From Aquiluna sp. (GTDB lineage: Bacteria; Actinomycetota; Actinomycetes; Actinomycetales; Microbacteriaceae): a DNA stretch of 64,000 nucleotides. The stretch is taken from assembly GCA_021741585.1 (NCBI GenBank), contig JAIOXN010000001.1:983059-1047058 (forward strand), read 5' to 3'. The notes beneath the pieces were generated by a model. The model searched no databases and was not told the origin of the DNA. It saw nothing but the letters and a program-made list of their open reading frames with translations. Below are positions 34,435 to 43,314 of the stretch, piece after piece (the stretch's first letter is position 1; each line of letters opens with the position of its first letter). The translations under genes were made by a program, and so were the position numbers.

Positions 34435-35724
34435 ATGACCGATCCCACAAAGGGCCTAGCTTCAGAGCAACCCGTTTTTTTGGGTTGGAAGAAAAAGGTT
34501 GCGGTCTTTTTGGTGGGCCAAACCATCACAACCTTTGGTTCGATGTTGGTTCAGTATGCGATCATGTGGCATCTGACTCTCACTACAAAGTCTGGTGTTG
34601 TCTTGGCTCTGGCAGCAGTATTTGGGTTTCTACCTCAAGCAGTTGTTTCTGTTTTTGCGGGAGTGTGGGCTGACCGCCTAAACCGAAAAGTGATGATTAT
34701 CATCTCGGACTCCGCGATTGCTCTTGCAACTTTTGGACTGGCGCTGATGATGCTCAGCGGCGTTGACGATCTCTGGTTGATCTTCTTGGTAATGGCAGTT
34801 CGTTCGGCAGGAGCCGGTGTCCAGATGCCAGCCATTTCTGCACTTTTGCCGCAGATTGTCCCAACTGACAAGTTGATGCGAGTCAATGGAATCAATAGCA
34901 GCGTGCAGTCTTCGCTGATGCTGGTTGCTCCCGTTGCAGCTGCCGGGGTTTATGCAAGCTTCTCTCTTGTTGGAATCCTGTTTATTGATGTTGTTACAGC
35001 GGTTATCGGTTTATCTCTGCTTGCAACAGTTGCAGTTCCGACCCTTTCTCGAGTCTCTAACTTGGAAAAGCCGACTTATTTCGCGGATCTCAAAGAAGGG
35101 GTTCAGTACACCTTCACACACGACCTAGTTCGTTGGGTCATGGTGATTTTTGGAATTGTCTTCTTGCTCGTTGTTGCGCCTTCCAACCTTTCGCCACTGA
35201 TGCTGGTTCGCAGCTTTGGATCGGACGTCTGGATGCTCACGGTGCTGGAACTTTCTTTTGGTATCGGCATGGTTTTGGGTGGCGCGCTCATGGCGGTGAT
35301 TGGTTCGAAACTTGATCGCCTTTCCACAATAATTGGGACCTCAATCGCTTTTGGAGTCCTTGCCATCATCATGGGATTCACTACAAACCTGATTTTCTTC
35401 TTTGGCCTGTTCTTCCTAATTGGTATCACGGTTCCTGCATTCTCAACATCTGCGATGACGCTTCTGCAAGAAACCGTTGAACCGGAGCGCCAGGGCCGAG
35501 TATTCGGATTCCTTGGAATCGTGATGGCCCTTGCCATGCCAATTGGCATGGCTGTTTTGGGCCCGCTTGCGGATGTGGTTTCAGTTGAGAGCTTGCTTAT
35601 CGTTACCGGCGCTGCCACCGTGGTGATTGCCGTTTTGGCAGTTTTGCTTCCAGCTGGAAAGCGGGCGATTGCTGCTGCTCACTCTTCTACTGGGCCGGCG
35701 GTCGAGGCAGGAAAAGAACATTAG
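34435..35724 (+). CDS. MFS transporter, drug-efflux type
   Basis: A 429-residue protein with about twelve spans, starting at ATG 34435 after AGAAGGAA. Motif A of MFS exporters is seen as GVWADRLNRKVMI in the loop between spans 2 and 3, and the second half carries GSKLDRLSTIIG at the equivalent place. This resembles the EntS/macrolide-efflux (DHA3-like) group. The substrate is unknown. A longer open frame upstream runs through the tRNA relic and is not coding. The GNAT gene at 35727 follows by two bases, so export and acetylation could jointly give resistance, which is speculation. Confidence 0.88.
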   Translation: MTDPTKGLASEQPVFLGWKKKVAVFLVGQTITTFGSMLVQYAIMWHLTLTTKSGVVLALAAVFGFLPQAVVSVFAGVWADRLNRKVMIIISDSAIALATFGLALMMLSGVDDLWLIFLVMAVRSAGAGVQMPAISALLPQIVPTDKLMRVNGINSSVQSSLMLVAPVAAAGVYASFSLVGILFIDVVTAVIGLSLLATVAVPTLSRVSNLEKPTYFADLKEGVQYTFTHDLVRWVMVIFGIVFLLVVAPSNLSPLMLVRSFGSDVWMLTVLELSFGIGMVLGGALMAVIGSKLDRLSTIIGTSIAFGVLAIIMGFTTNLIFFFGLFFLIGITVPAFSTSAMTLLQETVEPERQGRVFGFLGIVMALAMPIGMAVLGPLADVVSVESLLIVTGAATVVIAVLAVLLPAGKRAIAAAHSSTGPAVEAGKEH

Positions 35725-35726
35725 AG

Positions 35727-36275
35727 ATGGTCGAGATCAGAAGACTCAATCCTGCTGAACTCACTTCCTTTTTGGAGTTCATGGATGGACCAGCGTTTAA
35801 ATCTCAGCCGCAGTGGCAAGGTTGCTATTGCCAGTTTTACCTCAACACAAAAGAAGAGAATGACGACCAAAATTCTGTCGGTTCAGTCAATCGTCAGCGG
35901 GCCTGTGACCGCATAAACGACGGCACCATGCAGGGTTATCTTGCCTATCAGGGCGAGACGGTAATTGGCTGGATGGCTGCAAACAGCTTTAAGAACTTTG
36001 TGGCACTTCCGCCAATGCCTGAGAGTGCGGCTGCAATCATTTGCTTTGTGATTGAACAGGAGCATCAAGGAAAAGGGGTCGCCACAAGACTTCTGGAATT
36101 TGCAATCCAAGACCTGCCCAATCACGGCTTTAGTTCTCTGAATGCCGCACCTCTAAACAGCGAAGAATTTCAGAGTTGGGGTTATCGAGGCCCCAAGAGC
36201 ATGTTTGAAAAAGCCGGCTTTCAGCCCGGGCCAATGGTCGATGATAAGCACATCCTCATGAGTAGAGGCTTATAG
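35727..36275 (+). CDS. GNAT family N-acetyltransferase
   Basis: A 182-residue single-domain GNAT enzyme. The acetyl-CoA loop is EQEHQGKGVATRLLEFA and the C-terminal strand-turn (KSMFEKAGFQ) is normal. An aromatic/cysteine segment WQGCYCQFYLN in the N-terminal third is typical of a subgroup with unknown acceptors. It starts two bases after the MFS stop, and the two probably form an operon. The reaction partner cannot be inferred. Confidence 0.85.
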   Translation: MVEIRRLNPAELTSFLEFMDGPAFKSQPQWQGCYCQFYLNTKEENDDQNSVGSVNRQRACDRINDGTMQGYLAYQGETVIGWMAANSFKNFVALPPMPESAAAIICFVIEQEHQGKGVATRLLEFAIQDLPNHGFSSLNAAPLNSEEFQSWGYRGPKSMFEKAGFQPGPMVDDKHILMSRGL

Positions 36276-36350
36276 CTTTTTGGGATTTGATCTCATTGGG
36301 ATGTTTTCACCGATAGGTTTTGTTTGGCAAAGAGTTGAGGGGAGCACCAA

Positions 36351-38453
36351 ATGAGTGGCTTTTTAGGATTTATCACCGGCAAGAAAACCGCATGGGTCAC
36401 ATTGCTTATCGGTTTGATTTTTGCAGTTCTGGCCTTCGGACCGCTCGCGGCACCCGAGTCGGAAACCGCCCCAACCAACGGACTTGGTGAAACCTCTGAG
36501 ACCGCTCTGGTTTCAAAGGCACTCGCGAATCTCCCTGGCTCTGATGCCACAGCCGCTGTTGTTGTCTACTCAAAGGAATCCGGCTTCACAGATGAAGACG
36601 TCCTTTGGTTGCAGGGTAACTTTGATCCACAAATTCAGATGCTTGCTGGGGGAGCAAACGAAAAGTTCTTGGACTACACAATCCTTGAAGTTGCTGGTGA
36701 GGCGTTTGTGCCACCTGCACTCATCTCCGAAGACAACACCACCGCGGTTATCACAATCCCACTTGAGAAGACCGACGAGGTTGCTTTGGTAACCGATCGT
36801 GTTACTGAGATGCGCGAGATTGCTCGGGAGGATATGCCAGCCGAATTTGAGGCTTACCTCACCGGACCGGATGGTTTCCAGGCTGATCTGAACAACGTTT
36901 TTGCTGGGGCCGACTTCACGCTATTGCTCTCAACCGTTGCGGTTGTTGCAGCGCTTTTGTTGATAACTTATCGCTCGCCAGTTCTTTGGCTAGTTCCACT
37001 TATCGTTGTGGGAACTGCAGATGGAATGGCGGGACAGCTTGCACCTTCAGTAGCGCTGTTGTTTGGCATGACACCGGATGGCTCGGTCACAGGAATTCTC
37101 TCGGTTCTGGTTTTTGGTGCTGGAACCAACTACGCGCTTTTGTTGATTGCTCGTTACCGCGAAGAGCTTTTGTTGAATGAGGATCGCCACATTGCAATGG
37201 CTCAAGCATTGCGCGGAGCAGGTCCTGCGATTATCGCTTCTGGTTCGACAGTGACGCTCGCGCTCTTGACCCTAACTCTTGCTGAACTTGGTGGAAACAG
37301 AGCGCTTGGTTTGGTTTGTGCGGTGGGAATTGTGATCGCAATGATCGCAGCTTTGATTGTTTTGCCAGCCGCACTTGTTGTCTTTGGCCGCGGATTGTTC
37401 TGGCCATTCGTTCCAAAATTTGGTGGCAAGAACAAGAGCGAGAACGGCCTTTGGGGCAAGCTTGGAAAAGCTGTTTCTAGGCGCCCAGCTATCATCGCCG
37501 TTGGTGGCGTTGCGCTCTTGGCAGTATTGGCAACGGGTGCCGGCGGCATTCAGGTTGGCCTTTCGACAACCGAGCAGTTCCGCGTGAAGCCGGAGGCCGT
37601 TTATGGTCAGGAAGTTTTGGCCAAGGCATTCCCGGCAGGGGAGACCACTCCAACAACTGTGATCGTAAACAACGATTACGTCGATGAAGCATTGGCTTCA
37701 GCCGAATCTGTTGCTGGTGTTGCATCTGTTGCAGTTGGAGAAACCGATGGCTCAATCACCGCGTTAAGTGTTGTCTTGGATGCCACTGCCGGTTCAGATG
37801 CTGCTTATGAATCAATCAAAGCACTGCGATCTGAACTGGGCGGAATTTCAGGTGCCGAAGCTCTTGTTGGTGGCCTAGATGCTGAACAGCTAGATGTAAA
37901 AACCGCTTACGAAAATGACCAAAGACTGGTGATTCCACTGATTCTGGTTTTGGTTTTCTTGGTTCTCGTTTTGCTTCTGAGATCGTTGGTTGCACCGGTG
38001 CTTTTGCTGGTGACAGTGGTTGGATCCTTCTTTGCATCAATCGGTGCAAGCTGGTTGATCTTCACAAACATCCTTGGATTGCCAGCGCTGGATTTGAGCG
38101 TTTTCTTGTACTCGTTCTTGTTCTTGGTTGCACTGGGTGTGGACTACAACATCTTCTTGGTCTCCCGTGCTCAAGAGGAGGCTGTCAAGCTTGGCACTCG
38201 CCAGGGCATGATTAAGGCTTTGAGTGCAACCGGTGGCGTTATTACTTCGGCCGGTATTTTGTTGGCTGCCGTATTTGCCGTGCTAGGCGTGCTACCTCTG
38301 ATCGCGCTCTACCAGATTGGAATCATCGTCTGCATTGGTGTGCTGCTCGACACCTTGTTGGTCAGAACCGTCGTGGTTCCAGCGCTGACCTTCATCTCGG
38401 GGGACAAGTTCTGGTGGCCAAGAAAGAAGCTAACCGCTCCAAAATTTGGCTAA
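36351..38453 (+). CDS. MMPL-family (RND) membrane transporter
   Basis: A 700-residue transporter with the RND/MMPL plan: one span near 15-35, an outer domain (about 45-185), five spans, then a basic loop (FGGKNKSENGLWGKLG), a second single span, a second outer domain (about 395-520) and five more spans. The proton-relay segments are GAGTNYALLLIARYREE in the first half and GVDYNIFLVSRAQEE in the second. Actinobacterial members export lipids or small amphipathic compounds; the cargo here is unknown. Ribosome site GAGGGGAG precedes the ATG by seven bases. Its end interlocks with the alpha-glucosidase gene on the other strand. Confidence 0.93.
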   Translation: MSGFLGFITGKKTAWVTLLIGLIFAVLAFGPLAAPESETAPTNGLGETSETALVSKALANLPGSDATAAVVVYSKESGFTDEDVLWLQGNFDPQIQMLAGGANEKFLDYTILEVAGEAFVPPALISEDNTTAVITIPLEKTDEVALVTDRVTEMREIAREDMPAEFEAYLTGPDGFQADLNNVFAGADFTLLLSTVAVVAALLLITYRSPVLWLVPLIVVGTADGMAGQLAPSVALLFGMTPDGSVTGILSVLVFGAGTNYALLLIARYREELLLNEDRHIAMAQALRGAGPAIIASGSTVTLALLTLTLAELGGNRALGLVCAVGIVIAMIAALIVLPAALVVFGRGLFWPFVPKFGGKNKSENGLWGKLGKAVSRRPAIIAVGGVALLAVLATGAGGIQVGLSTTEQFRVKPEAVYGQEVLAKAFPAGETTPTTVIVNNDYVDEALASAESVAGVASVAVGETDGSITALSVVLDATAGSDAAYESIKALRSELGGISGAEALVGGLDAEQLDVKTAYENDQRLVIPLILVLVFLVLVLLLRSLVAPVLLLVTVVGSFFASIGASWLIFTNILGLPALDLSVFLYSFLFLVALGVDYNIFLVSRAQEEAVKLGTRQGMIKALSATGGVITSAGILLAAVFAVLGVLPLIALYQIGIIVCIGVLLDTLLVRTVVVPALTFISGDKFWWPRKKLTAPKFG

Positions 38454-40081
38454 AGCCTGATCCAAGCTGTTGTGTTTGGCAGCAGCCGGGTTTGCCCATA
38501 GCTTGAGGTGAGCAGGACTTCGCCATCTGGGAATGGAATGCTCTCGTTGGAGAAGTTGTGAACAACCAAAATGCCGTTGTTCACAAAACTAAGAGATTCA
38601 CTCGTGGAAACCCAATCGAAACTGCCCTCGCCAAGTGCCAGATCGGCACGCAACTTGAGGGCTGCCTTGTAGAGATTCAGCGTCGATTTGGAATCTGTTT
38701 CTTGGCTGTCTCTAGACAATGCCGCATAACTTTGTGGTTGCGGCAACCAACTCTTGCCTGATTCATTGAATCCGTTAGATTCATTTCCATCTTCCCACGG
38801 AAGCGGAACTCGGCAACCATCTCGGCCAACCCTTTGGCCACTGGTTCTGAAAAACGTCGGGTCTTGGCGGAATTCAGGCTGGATGGTTGTGTGCTCGGGG
38901 AGCCCGAGCTCCTCACCCTGGTAGAGGTAACTAGCGCCTGGAAGTGCGAGCATAAACAATGTTGCTGCCCTTGCTTTGATGATTCCTAGTTCGTTGTTCG
39001 GTTGGGGGTTTTCTGGACCAACTCCGTCCGAGGCTGTTGTTCTGCCGTAATCGCCACCAAAGCGTGATGCGTGCCGCATCACATCGTGGTTGTTCAGGAC
39101 CCAAGTGCTTGGAGCGCCTACTCCATCGAATGCTTCGAAGGACTCGTCGATTGCTGCAACCAAGGTGTCTTTATCCCAGCCGGCATCCAAGAATCGGAAG
39201 TTGAAAGTTTGGTGAAATTCGTCACTTCTAACCCACTGCGCCATGAAGCTCAGCGGAAGAACATATGCCTCGCCACACATTGCACGTTCGCCAGGGTAGC
39301 TCTCCAGAATCTTGCGCCAGGATCTAAATATCTCGTGGACTGAATCCTGGAACCACATCGGTGGATTCTCGCGACCTTCGATGAATCCAGCGCCAGCCTC
39401 ATCAACATATGGGTGGTCAGGTAGTCCTGGCTCTTTGCCCATTGCATGCGGTTGGTCAACTCGGAATCCGTCAACGCCCCGATCTAGCCAGAACTTCAAG
39501 ATATCTTCAAACTCATCGCGAACGATCTGGTTTTCCCAGTTCAAATCCGGTTGCGAGGAATCGAAGAGATGGCAATACCATTGACCATCTTCGATTCTGG
39601 TCCAGGCCGGTCCACCAAACATGCTTTGCCAGTTGTTTGGCGGTAGCTCGCCGTTTTCGCCTTTGCCATCTTTGAAGTGGTAGTAGCTGCGCTCTTTTGA
39701 ACCCTTTTCGGAATTCAGCGCATTTTGGAACCAAACGTGCTGGTCTGATGAGTGGTTTGGAACCAGGTCGATCATTACCCGAAGGCCAAGCTCGTGGGCT
39801 CTATCAACCATTTGGTCGAAGTCTTCAAGGGTTCCAAACAACGGATCAACATCGCGATAGTTGGCAACGTCATACCCGGCATCTTTTTGGGGTGAGGTGT
39901 AGAAAGGGCTTAGCCAGACCGCGTCAACACCAAGCTCCTTGAGCTTGGGAAGCCTTTGGGTGATACCTGGTAGATCGCCCATCCCGTCATTATTTGCATC
40001 GGCAAATGAGCGCGGGTAGATCTGGTAAATAACACCAGATTTCCACCATTGGGAACCAACTGCTGCTTGATGAAGGGGCAT
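38450..40081 (-). CDS. GH13 alpha-glucosidase (oligo-1,6-glucosidase type), copy 1
   Basis: A 543-residue (beta/alpha)8 enzyme of GH13 subfamily 31/17 type. The calcium-loop/start segment is VIYQIYPRSFADANNDGMGDLPGI, region I is DLVPNHSSDQH, the nucleophile region GFRVDQPHAM, the acid/base CGEAYVLP, and the third carboxylate NNHD. It probably splits glucose from maltose, isomaltose or short dextrins in the cytoplasm. It closely resembles the neighbour at 40084 and begins two bases after it, so the two are a tandem duplicate on one transcript divergent from malE. Confidence 0.93.
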   Translation of the reverse strand: MPLHQAAVGSQWWKSGVIYQIYPRSFADANNDGMGDLPGITQRLPKLKELGVDAVWLSPFYTSPQKDAGYDVANYRDVDPLFGTLEDFDQMVDRAHELGLRVMIDLVPNHSSDQHVWFQNALNSEKGSKERSYYHFKDGKGENGELPPNNWQSMFGGPAWTRIEDGQWYCHLFDSSQPDLNWENQIVRDEFEDILKFWLDRGVDGFRVDQPHAMGKEPGLPDHPYVDEAGAGFIEGRENPPMWFQDSVHEIFRSWRKILESYPGERAMCGEAYVLPLSFMAQWVRSDEFHQTFNFRFLDAGWDKDTLVAAIDESFEAFDGVGAPSTWVLNNHDVMRHASRFGGDYGRTTASDGVGPENPQPNNELGIIKARAATLFMLALPGASYLYQGEELGLPEHTTIQPEFRQDPTFFRTSGQRVGRDGCRVPLPWEDGNESNGFNESGKSWLPQPQSYAALSRDSQETDSKSTLNLYKAALKLRADLALGEGSFDWVSTSESLSFVNNGILVVHNFSNESIPFPDGEVLLTSSYGQTRLLPNTTAWIRL

Positions 40082-40083
40082 TC

Positions 40084-41754
40084 CTAGAGCTTAATCCAAG
40101 CCACCTGGTCGTGCTCCAAAACTTCTTCGATGCTCAGATCATGCTGGGTTGTTGCAAGCAGCTCACCCTTCGGAAGCGCAATCGCTGGGCCGTCAAAGTT
40201 CGCGAGCACCAAAACTCCATTGTTGATATAAGCAAGCGAAGTCTCGCCAGAGTGCTCAGGTGCCCAAACCAGCTCACCATTGCCAAGGTCATATTCGCGA
40301 CGTAGTTTCAAAAGGCGCTTATAAAGCTCAAGGGTTGATCCTGCGACTCCGCGCTGTTGGTTTCTTGCATAGGTTTTGTAGAGCTCTGGCTGAGGCAACC
40401 AAGCCTCACCAGTTTGGTTGAATCCAAAAGCCTTTTCGTTTGCATCCCAAGGCAATGGCACGCGGCAACCGTCGCGGCCGACTCGCTCACCCTTGGTGCG
40501 GAAGAAGGTTGGGTCCTGGCGGAACTCTGGTGCCATTGTGGTGTTTTCTGGAAGCCCGAGTTCTTCGCCTTGGTAGATGTACGAGCTACCAGGTAGCCCA
40601 AGCATGAAGGTTGAGGCAGCTCTTGCAACTCTTTGACCCTTTGCCTCGTCTGGCTGTTCGTAGTCAGGGCCGATTCCATCGCCCTGCTTTGGAACAGACT
40701 TATAGGCCATGCGGGTTGCGTGACGGATGGTGTCGTGGTTTGAGAGCACCCAAGTGCTAGGTGCACCAACGCCGTTGAATGCATCCATGGATTCATCAAC
40801 GATGTCTTTGTATTCGCTCTTGTTCCAGTCCGCGGACATGAAACCAAAGTTGAAGGTCTGGTGATATTCCCCAGGTCTTACCCAGAGCGCCATCTTGTCG
40901 ATGGTTGGTAGCCATGCCTCTGCACACATTGCACGATCTTCATACTCATCCATGATCTTGCGGAACCGGTGGTTGATGGCATGGACGCCGTCTTGACCCC
41001 AGAAGGGGTGCGGTTCTTCGGATTCTTTCTCCACGCCGGTCATGGTTGAGTTGTTAACCGCGACATCAGGAAGCCCATCAGCCTTGATCATGCCGTGAGC
41101 CACATCAATCCTGAACCCCGCGACCCCGCGGTCTAGCCAGAACCTAAGAATGTCATCGAACTCTTCAGCCACCTTGTCGTTTCTCCAGTTGAAGTCCGGC
41201 TGAGAAGAATCAAAGATGTGCAAATACCATTGACCCAATTCACCGTTTGGCTCGGTGATTCTGGTCCAGGCCGGTCCACCAAATACTGACTCCCAGTTGT
41301 TTGGTGGTACTTCGCCGTTCTTCCCCTTGCCATCACGGAACATGTACATATCGCGCTCAGGGGAGCCTTTGCCAGCTTTTAGGGCTGCCTGGAAGAGTGG
41401 GTGCTGATCGGAAGAGTGGTTTGGCACTAGGTCAACGATTACGCGCAGACCAAGCTTGGTAGCCTCCGCCAACATGATGTCGAAGTCCTGCAGGGTTCCG
41501 AAAAGCGGGTCAATGTCCTTGTAGTCAGAAACGTCGTAACCGGCATCCTTCTGAGGGGACTTGAAAAAGGGAGAGAACCAAACGGCATCCACACCTAGCT
41601 CTTGAAGAGCAGGAAGTCGTTCGGTGATGCCTTTCAGGTCACCCATGCCATCGCCATTGCCATCGGCAAATGAGCGTGGGTAAATCTGATAAATAACGGC
41701 TGAGCGCCACCATTCACGGCCTGGCGCTGAGACAAGTGGATATGTGTTGGACAT
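40084..41754 (-). CDS. GH13 alpha-glucosidase (oligo-1,6-glucosidase type), copy 2
   Basis: A 556-residue enzyme with the same motifs as copy 1: VIYQIYPRSFADGNGDGMGD, DLVPNHSSDQH, nucleophile region GFRIDVAHGM, acid/base CAEAWLP and SNHD. The replacement of QPH (copy 1) by VAH here suggests the two copies have diverged in substrate preference. The ATG at 41754 is preferred over a TTG at 41784. It is the first gene of the minus-strand transcript; its promoter region carries the LacI-type operator at 41850, shared with malE. Confidence 0.93.
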   Translation of the reverse strand: MSNTYPLVSAPGREWWRSAVIYQIYPRSFADGNGDGMGDLKGITERLPALQELGVDAVWFSPFFKSPQKDAGYDVSDYKDIDPLFGTLQDFDIMLAEATKLGLRVIVDLVPNHSSDQHPLFQAALKAGKGSPERDMYMFRDGKGKNGEVPPNNWESVFGGPAWTRITEPNGELGQWYLHIFDSSQPDFNWRNDKVAEEFDDILRFWLDRGVAGFRIDVAHGMIKADGLPDVAVNNSTMTGVEKESEEPHPFWGQDGVHAINHRFRKIMDEYEDRAMCAEAWLPTIDKMALWVRPGEYHQTFNFGFMSADWNKSEYKDIVDESMDAFNGVGAPSTWVLSNHDTIRHATRMAYKSVPKQGDGIGPDYEQPDEAKGQRVARAASTFMLGLPGSSYIYQGEELGLPENTTMAPEFRQDPTFFRTKGERVGRDGCRVPLPWDANEKAFGFNQTGEAWLPQPELYKTYARNQQRGVAGSTLELYKRLLKLRREYDLGNGELVWAPEHSGETSLAYINNGVLVLANFDGPAIALPKGELLATTQHDLSIEEVLEHDQVAWIKL

Positions 41755-41849
41755 GACGGAAAGCTTATGGTGAGTTTGTGACAATCAAATCACCAAAATT
41801 CCCGTGTTTTGGAGGGGTCACTCCGGCTGCTTGCCAATTGGTTATTGAC

Positions 41850-41863
41850 TGTAAACGCTTGCA
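41850..41863. promoter_or_regulatory. LacI-type operator 1 in the maltose control region
   Basis: The 14 bases TGTAAACGCTTGCA fit the general LacI/GalR-family operator pattern TGNAANCGNTTNCA with a central CG. The site lies between the divergent alpha-glucosidase and malE genes and overlaps a possible -35 box of malE. Confidence 0.75.
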
Positions 41864-41888
41864 GTTTGACCGGACAACAATTTATAAA
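41859..41888 (+). promoter_or_regulatory. possible malE promoter
   Basis: TTGCAG (41859-41864) and TATAAA (41883-41888) lie 18 bases apart. The -35 box overlaps operator 1 and operator 2 follows about 28 bases after the -10, a layout suited to repression. Start of transcription is not shown. Confidence 0.4.
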
Positions 41889-41916
41889 AACCCTTTAGTT
41901 ACAGACTTGTTATCTA

Positions 41917-41930
41917 TGCAAGCGCTTACA
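41917..41930. promoter_or_regulatory. LacI-type operator 2 in the maltose control region
   Basis: The 14 bases TGCAAGCGCTTACA form a near-perfect palindrome (arms TGCAAGC and GCTTACA, one mismatch) with a central CG. It is 67 bases from operator 1 and precedes malE; two sites allow repression by looping or roadblock. Confidence 0.75.
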
Positions 41931-42020
41931 TAATTGACCACTCCAGATTTTCAGCGTTTACTTATTGAGCTTGCCATTGCAGGCAAATCAATTCCTATTC
42001 AGGTACTGAAAGGTGCTCCA

Positions 42021-43235
42021 TTGAAATCAACTAAGCGCAGCCTGTTTGCCCTCGGCGCAGTAGCCGCGGCATCAGCGCTTGTCCTATCCGGTTGTGCTTC
42101 CACTGAGGAAACCCCAACCGAATCCGCAGCTCCTACCCAGACTGTAGACGCAACTCCACTAACCGTTTGGTCAGATGAGGTTGAGGCTCCAGGTCTAGAG
42201 GCCGCAGCAGCTCAGTTCGAAGCTGACACCGGCATCCCAGTGAACCTAGTTGTCAAGACTGAGGTTCGTAACGACTTCGTTGCAGCTCCTGCTGCTGAGT
42301 CACCAGACGTTGTTCTAGGTGCTCACGACTGGTTGGGCGAGCTAGTTTCCAACGGTCTATTGGCTCCACTAGAGCTAGGTGACCGCGCAGCTGGCTTCGT
42401 TGCTGGATCAATCAACGCTTTCAACTATGACGGTCAGCAGTACGGTGTTCCTTATACTCAGGAAAACATCGCGCTTGCTTGCACCACCGAGGCAATGCCT
42501 TCAGCTCCAGCTTCCTTCCAGGATGTTGTTGACGCAGGTCTAGCAATCTCCCTAAACGACGGTACCGGTGACCCATATCACATGTACTCACTACAGACCT
42601 CGTTCGGTGCAACCGTATTCAAGCAAGACGAGACTGGTTCTTACACCTCTGAGCTAGGCATGGCAGGTCCTGAGGGCTTGGCATTCGCTCAGTGGCTGAA
42701 GGACAACGCCAACATCTTCGACCTATCTAACAATGGTGACATTGTTAAGGAGCAGATGCTTTCTGGCGACAAGGGTTGCTGGATCACCGGTCCTTGGAAC
42801 GGTGCATGGTTCAACGAGAACTTCGGCGAAGATGGCTGGGAGATCTACACCATTCCATCAGCAGGTGGACAGCCTTCTGTTCAGTTCTCTGGTGTTCGCG
42901 GTGTAATGCTTTCCGCTAACTCACAGAACGCAGTTGCTGCAACCAAGTTCATCGTTGACTACCTAGGTGGCGACGCTGCACAGATCAACCTATACGAGTC
43001 AACTGGCCGTATCCCATCGAACCTAGCTGCACTTGAGACCGCTAAGGACTCCAAGATTGCTGCAGGCTTCGGTGCTGCTGGTGCAAACGCTCAGCCAATG
43101 CCAGCTATCCCTGCAATGAACTCAGTTTGGTCCTTCTGGGGCTCAACCGAGGTTGCAATCATCAAGGGCGATGGCGATCCTGCCACCCTCTGGACCAAGA
43201 TGGTTGAAGACATCAACGCAGCTATCGCTGGATAG
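42021..43235 (+). CDS. malE: maltose/maltodextrin-binding lipoprotein MalE
   Basis: The substrate-binding protein of an ABC sugar importer, about 404 residues from a TTG at 42021 (after AAAGG). The signal peptide with the lipobox LSGC puts the lipid-modified cysteine at residue 25; a Thr/Glu/Pro/Ala linker follows, then the binding fold with PLTVWSDEVEAPGLEAAAAQFEADTG, AHDWLGELVSNGLLAPL and KGCWITGPWNGAWF, all typical of MalE. A longer frame from 41934 is less likely because it would hide the signal peptide. Codon use is very biased (many CTA and GTT codons), consistent with high expression. A strong hairpin follows it. Confidence 0.92.
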   Translation: MKSTKRSLFALGAVAAASALVLSGCASTEETPTESAAPTQTVDATPLTVWSDEVEAPGLEAAAAQFEADTGIPVNLVVKTEVRNDFVAAPAAESPDVVLGAHDWLGELVSNGLLAPLELGDRAAGFVAGSINAFNYDGQQYGVPYTQENIALACTTEAMPSAPASFQDVVDAGLAISLNDGTGDPYHMYSLQTSFGATVFKQDETGSYTSELGMAGPEGLAFAQWLKDNANIFDLSNNGDIVKEQMLSGDKGCWITGPWNGAWFNENFGEDGWEIYTIPSAGGQPSVQFSGVRGVMLSANSQNAVAATKFIVDYLGGDAAQINLYESTGRIPSNLAALETAKDSKIAAGFGAAGANAQPMPAIPAMNSVWSFWGSTEVAIIKGDGDPATLWTKMVEDINAAIAG

Positions 43236-43258
43236 TCGCAAAAGCTAAAAAGTAGCAA

Positions 43259-43290
43259 GCTAAGGGGAGCGGAAACCCGCTCCCCTTAGC
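43259..43290 (+). promoter_or_regulatory. strong intercistronic hairpin between malE and malF
   Basis: A perfect 14-base stem: left arm GCTAAGGGGAGCGG, right arm CCGCTCCCCTTAGC, loop AAAC. No thymine run follows (TCTTCAGC), so complete termination is unlikely. In the E. coli mal operon a comparable intercistronic element makes malE more abundant than malFG by stabilising the upstream RNA or partially terminating; the same role is inferred here. Confidence 0.85.
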
Positions 43291-43314
43291 TCTTCAGCAG
43301 AATGGCGAGATGAC

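Noticed and set aside
35103-35618. 171-codon frame on the minus strand inside the MFS gene
   Set aside because: It mirrors the codon pattern of the real gene, is Thr/Ser/Lys/Pro-rich, has no recognisable domain and fully overlaps a membrane protein gene.
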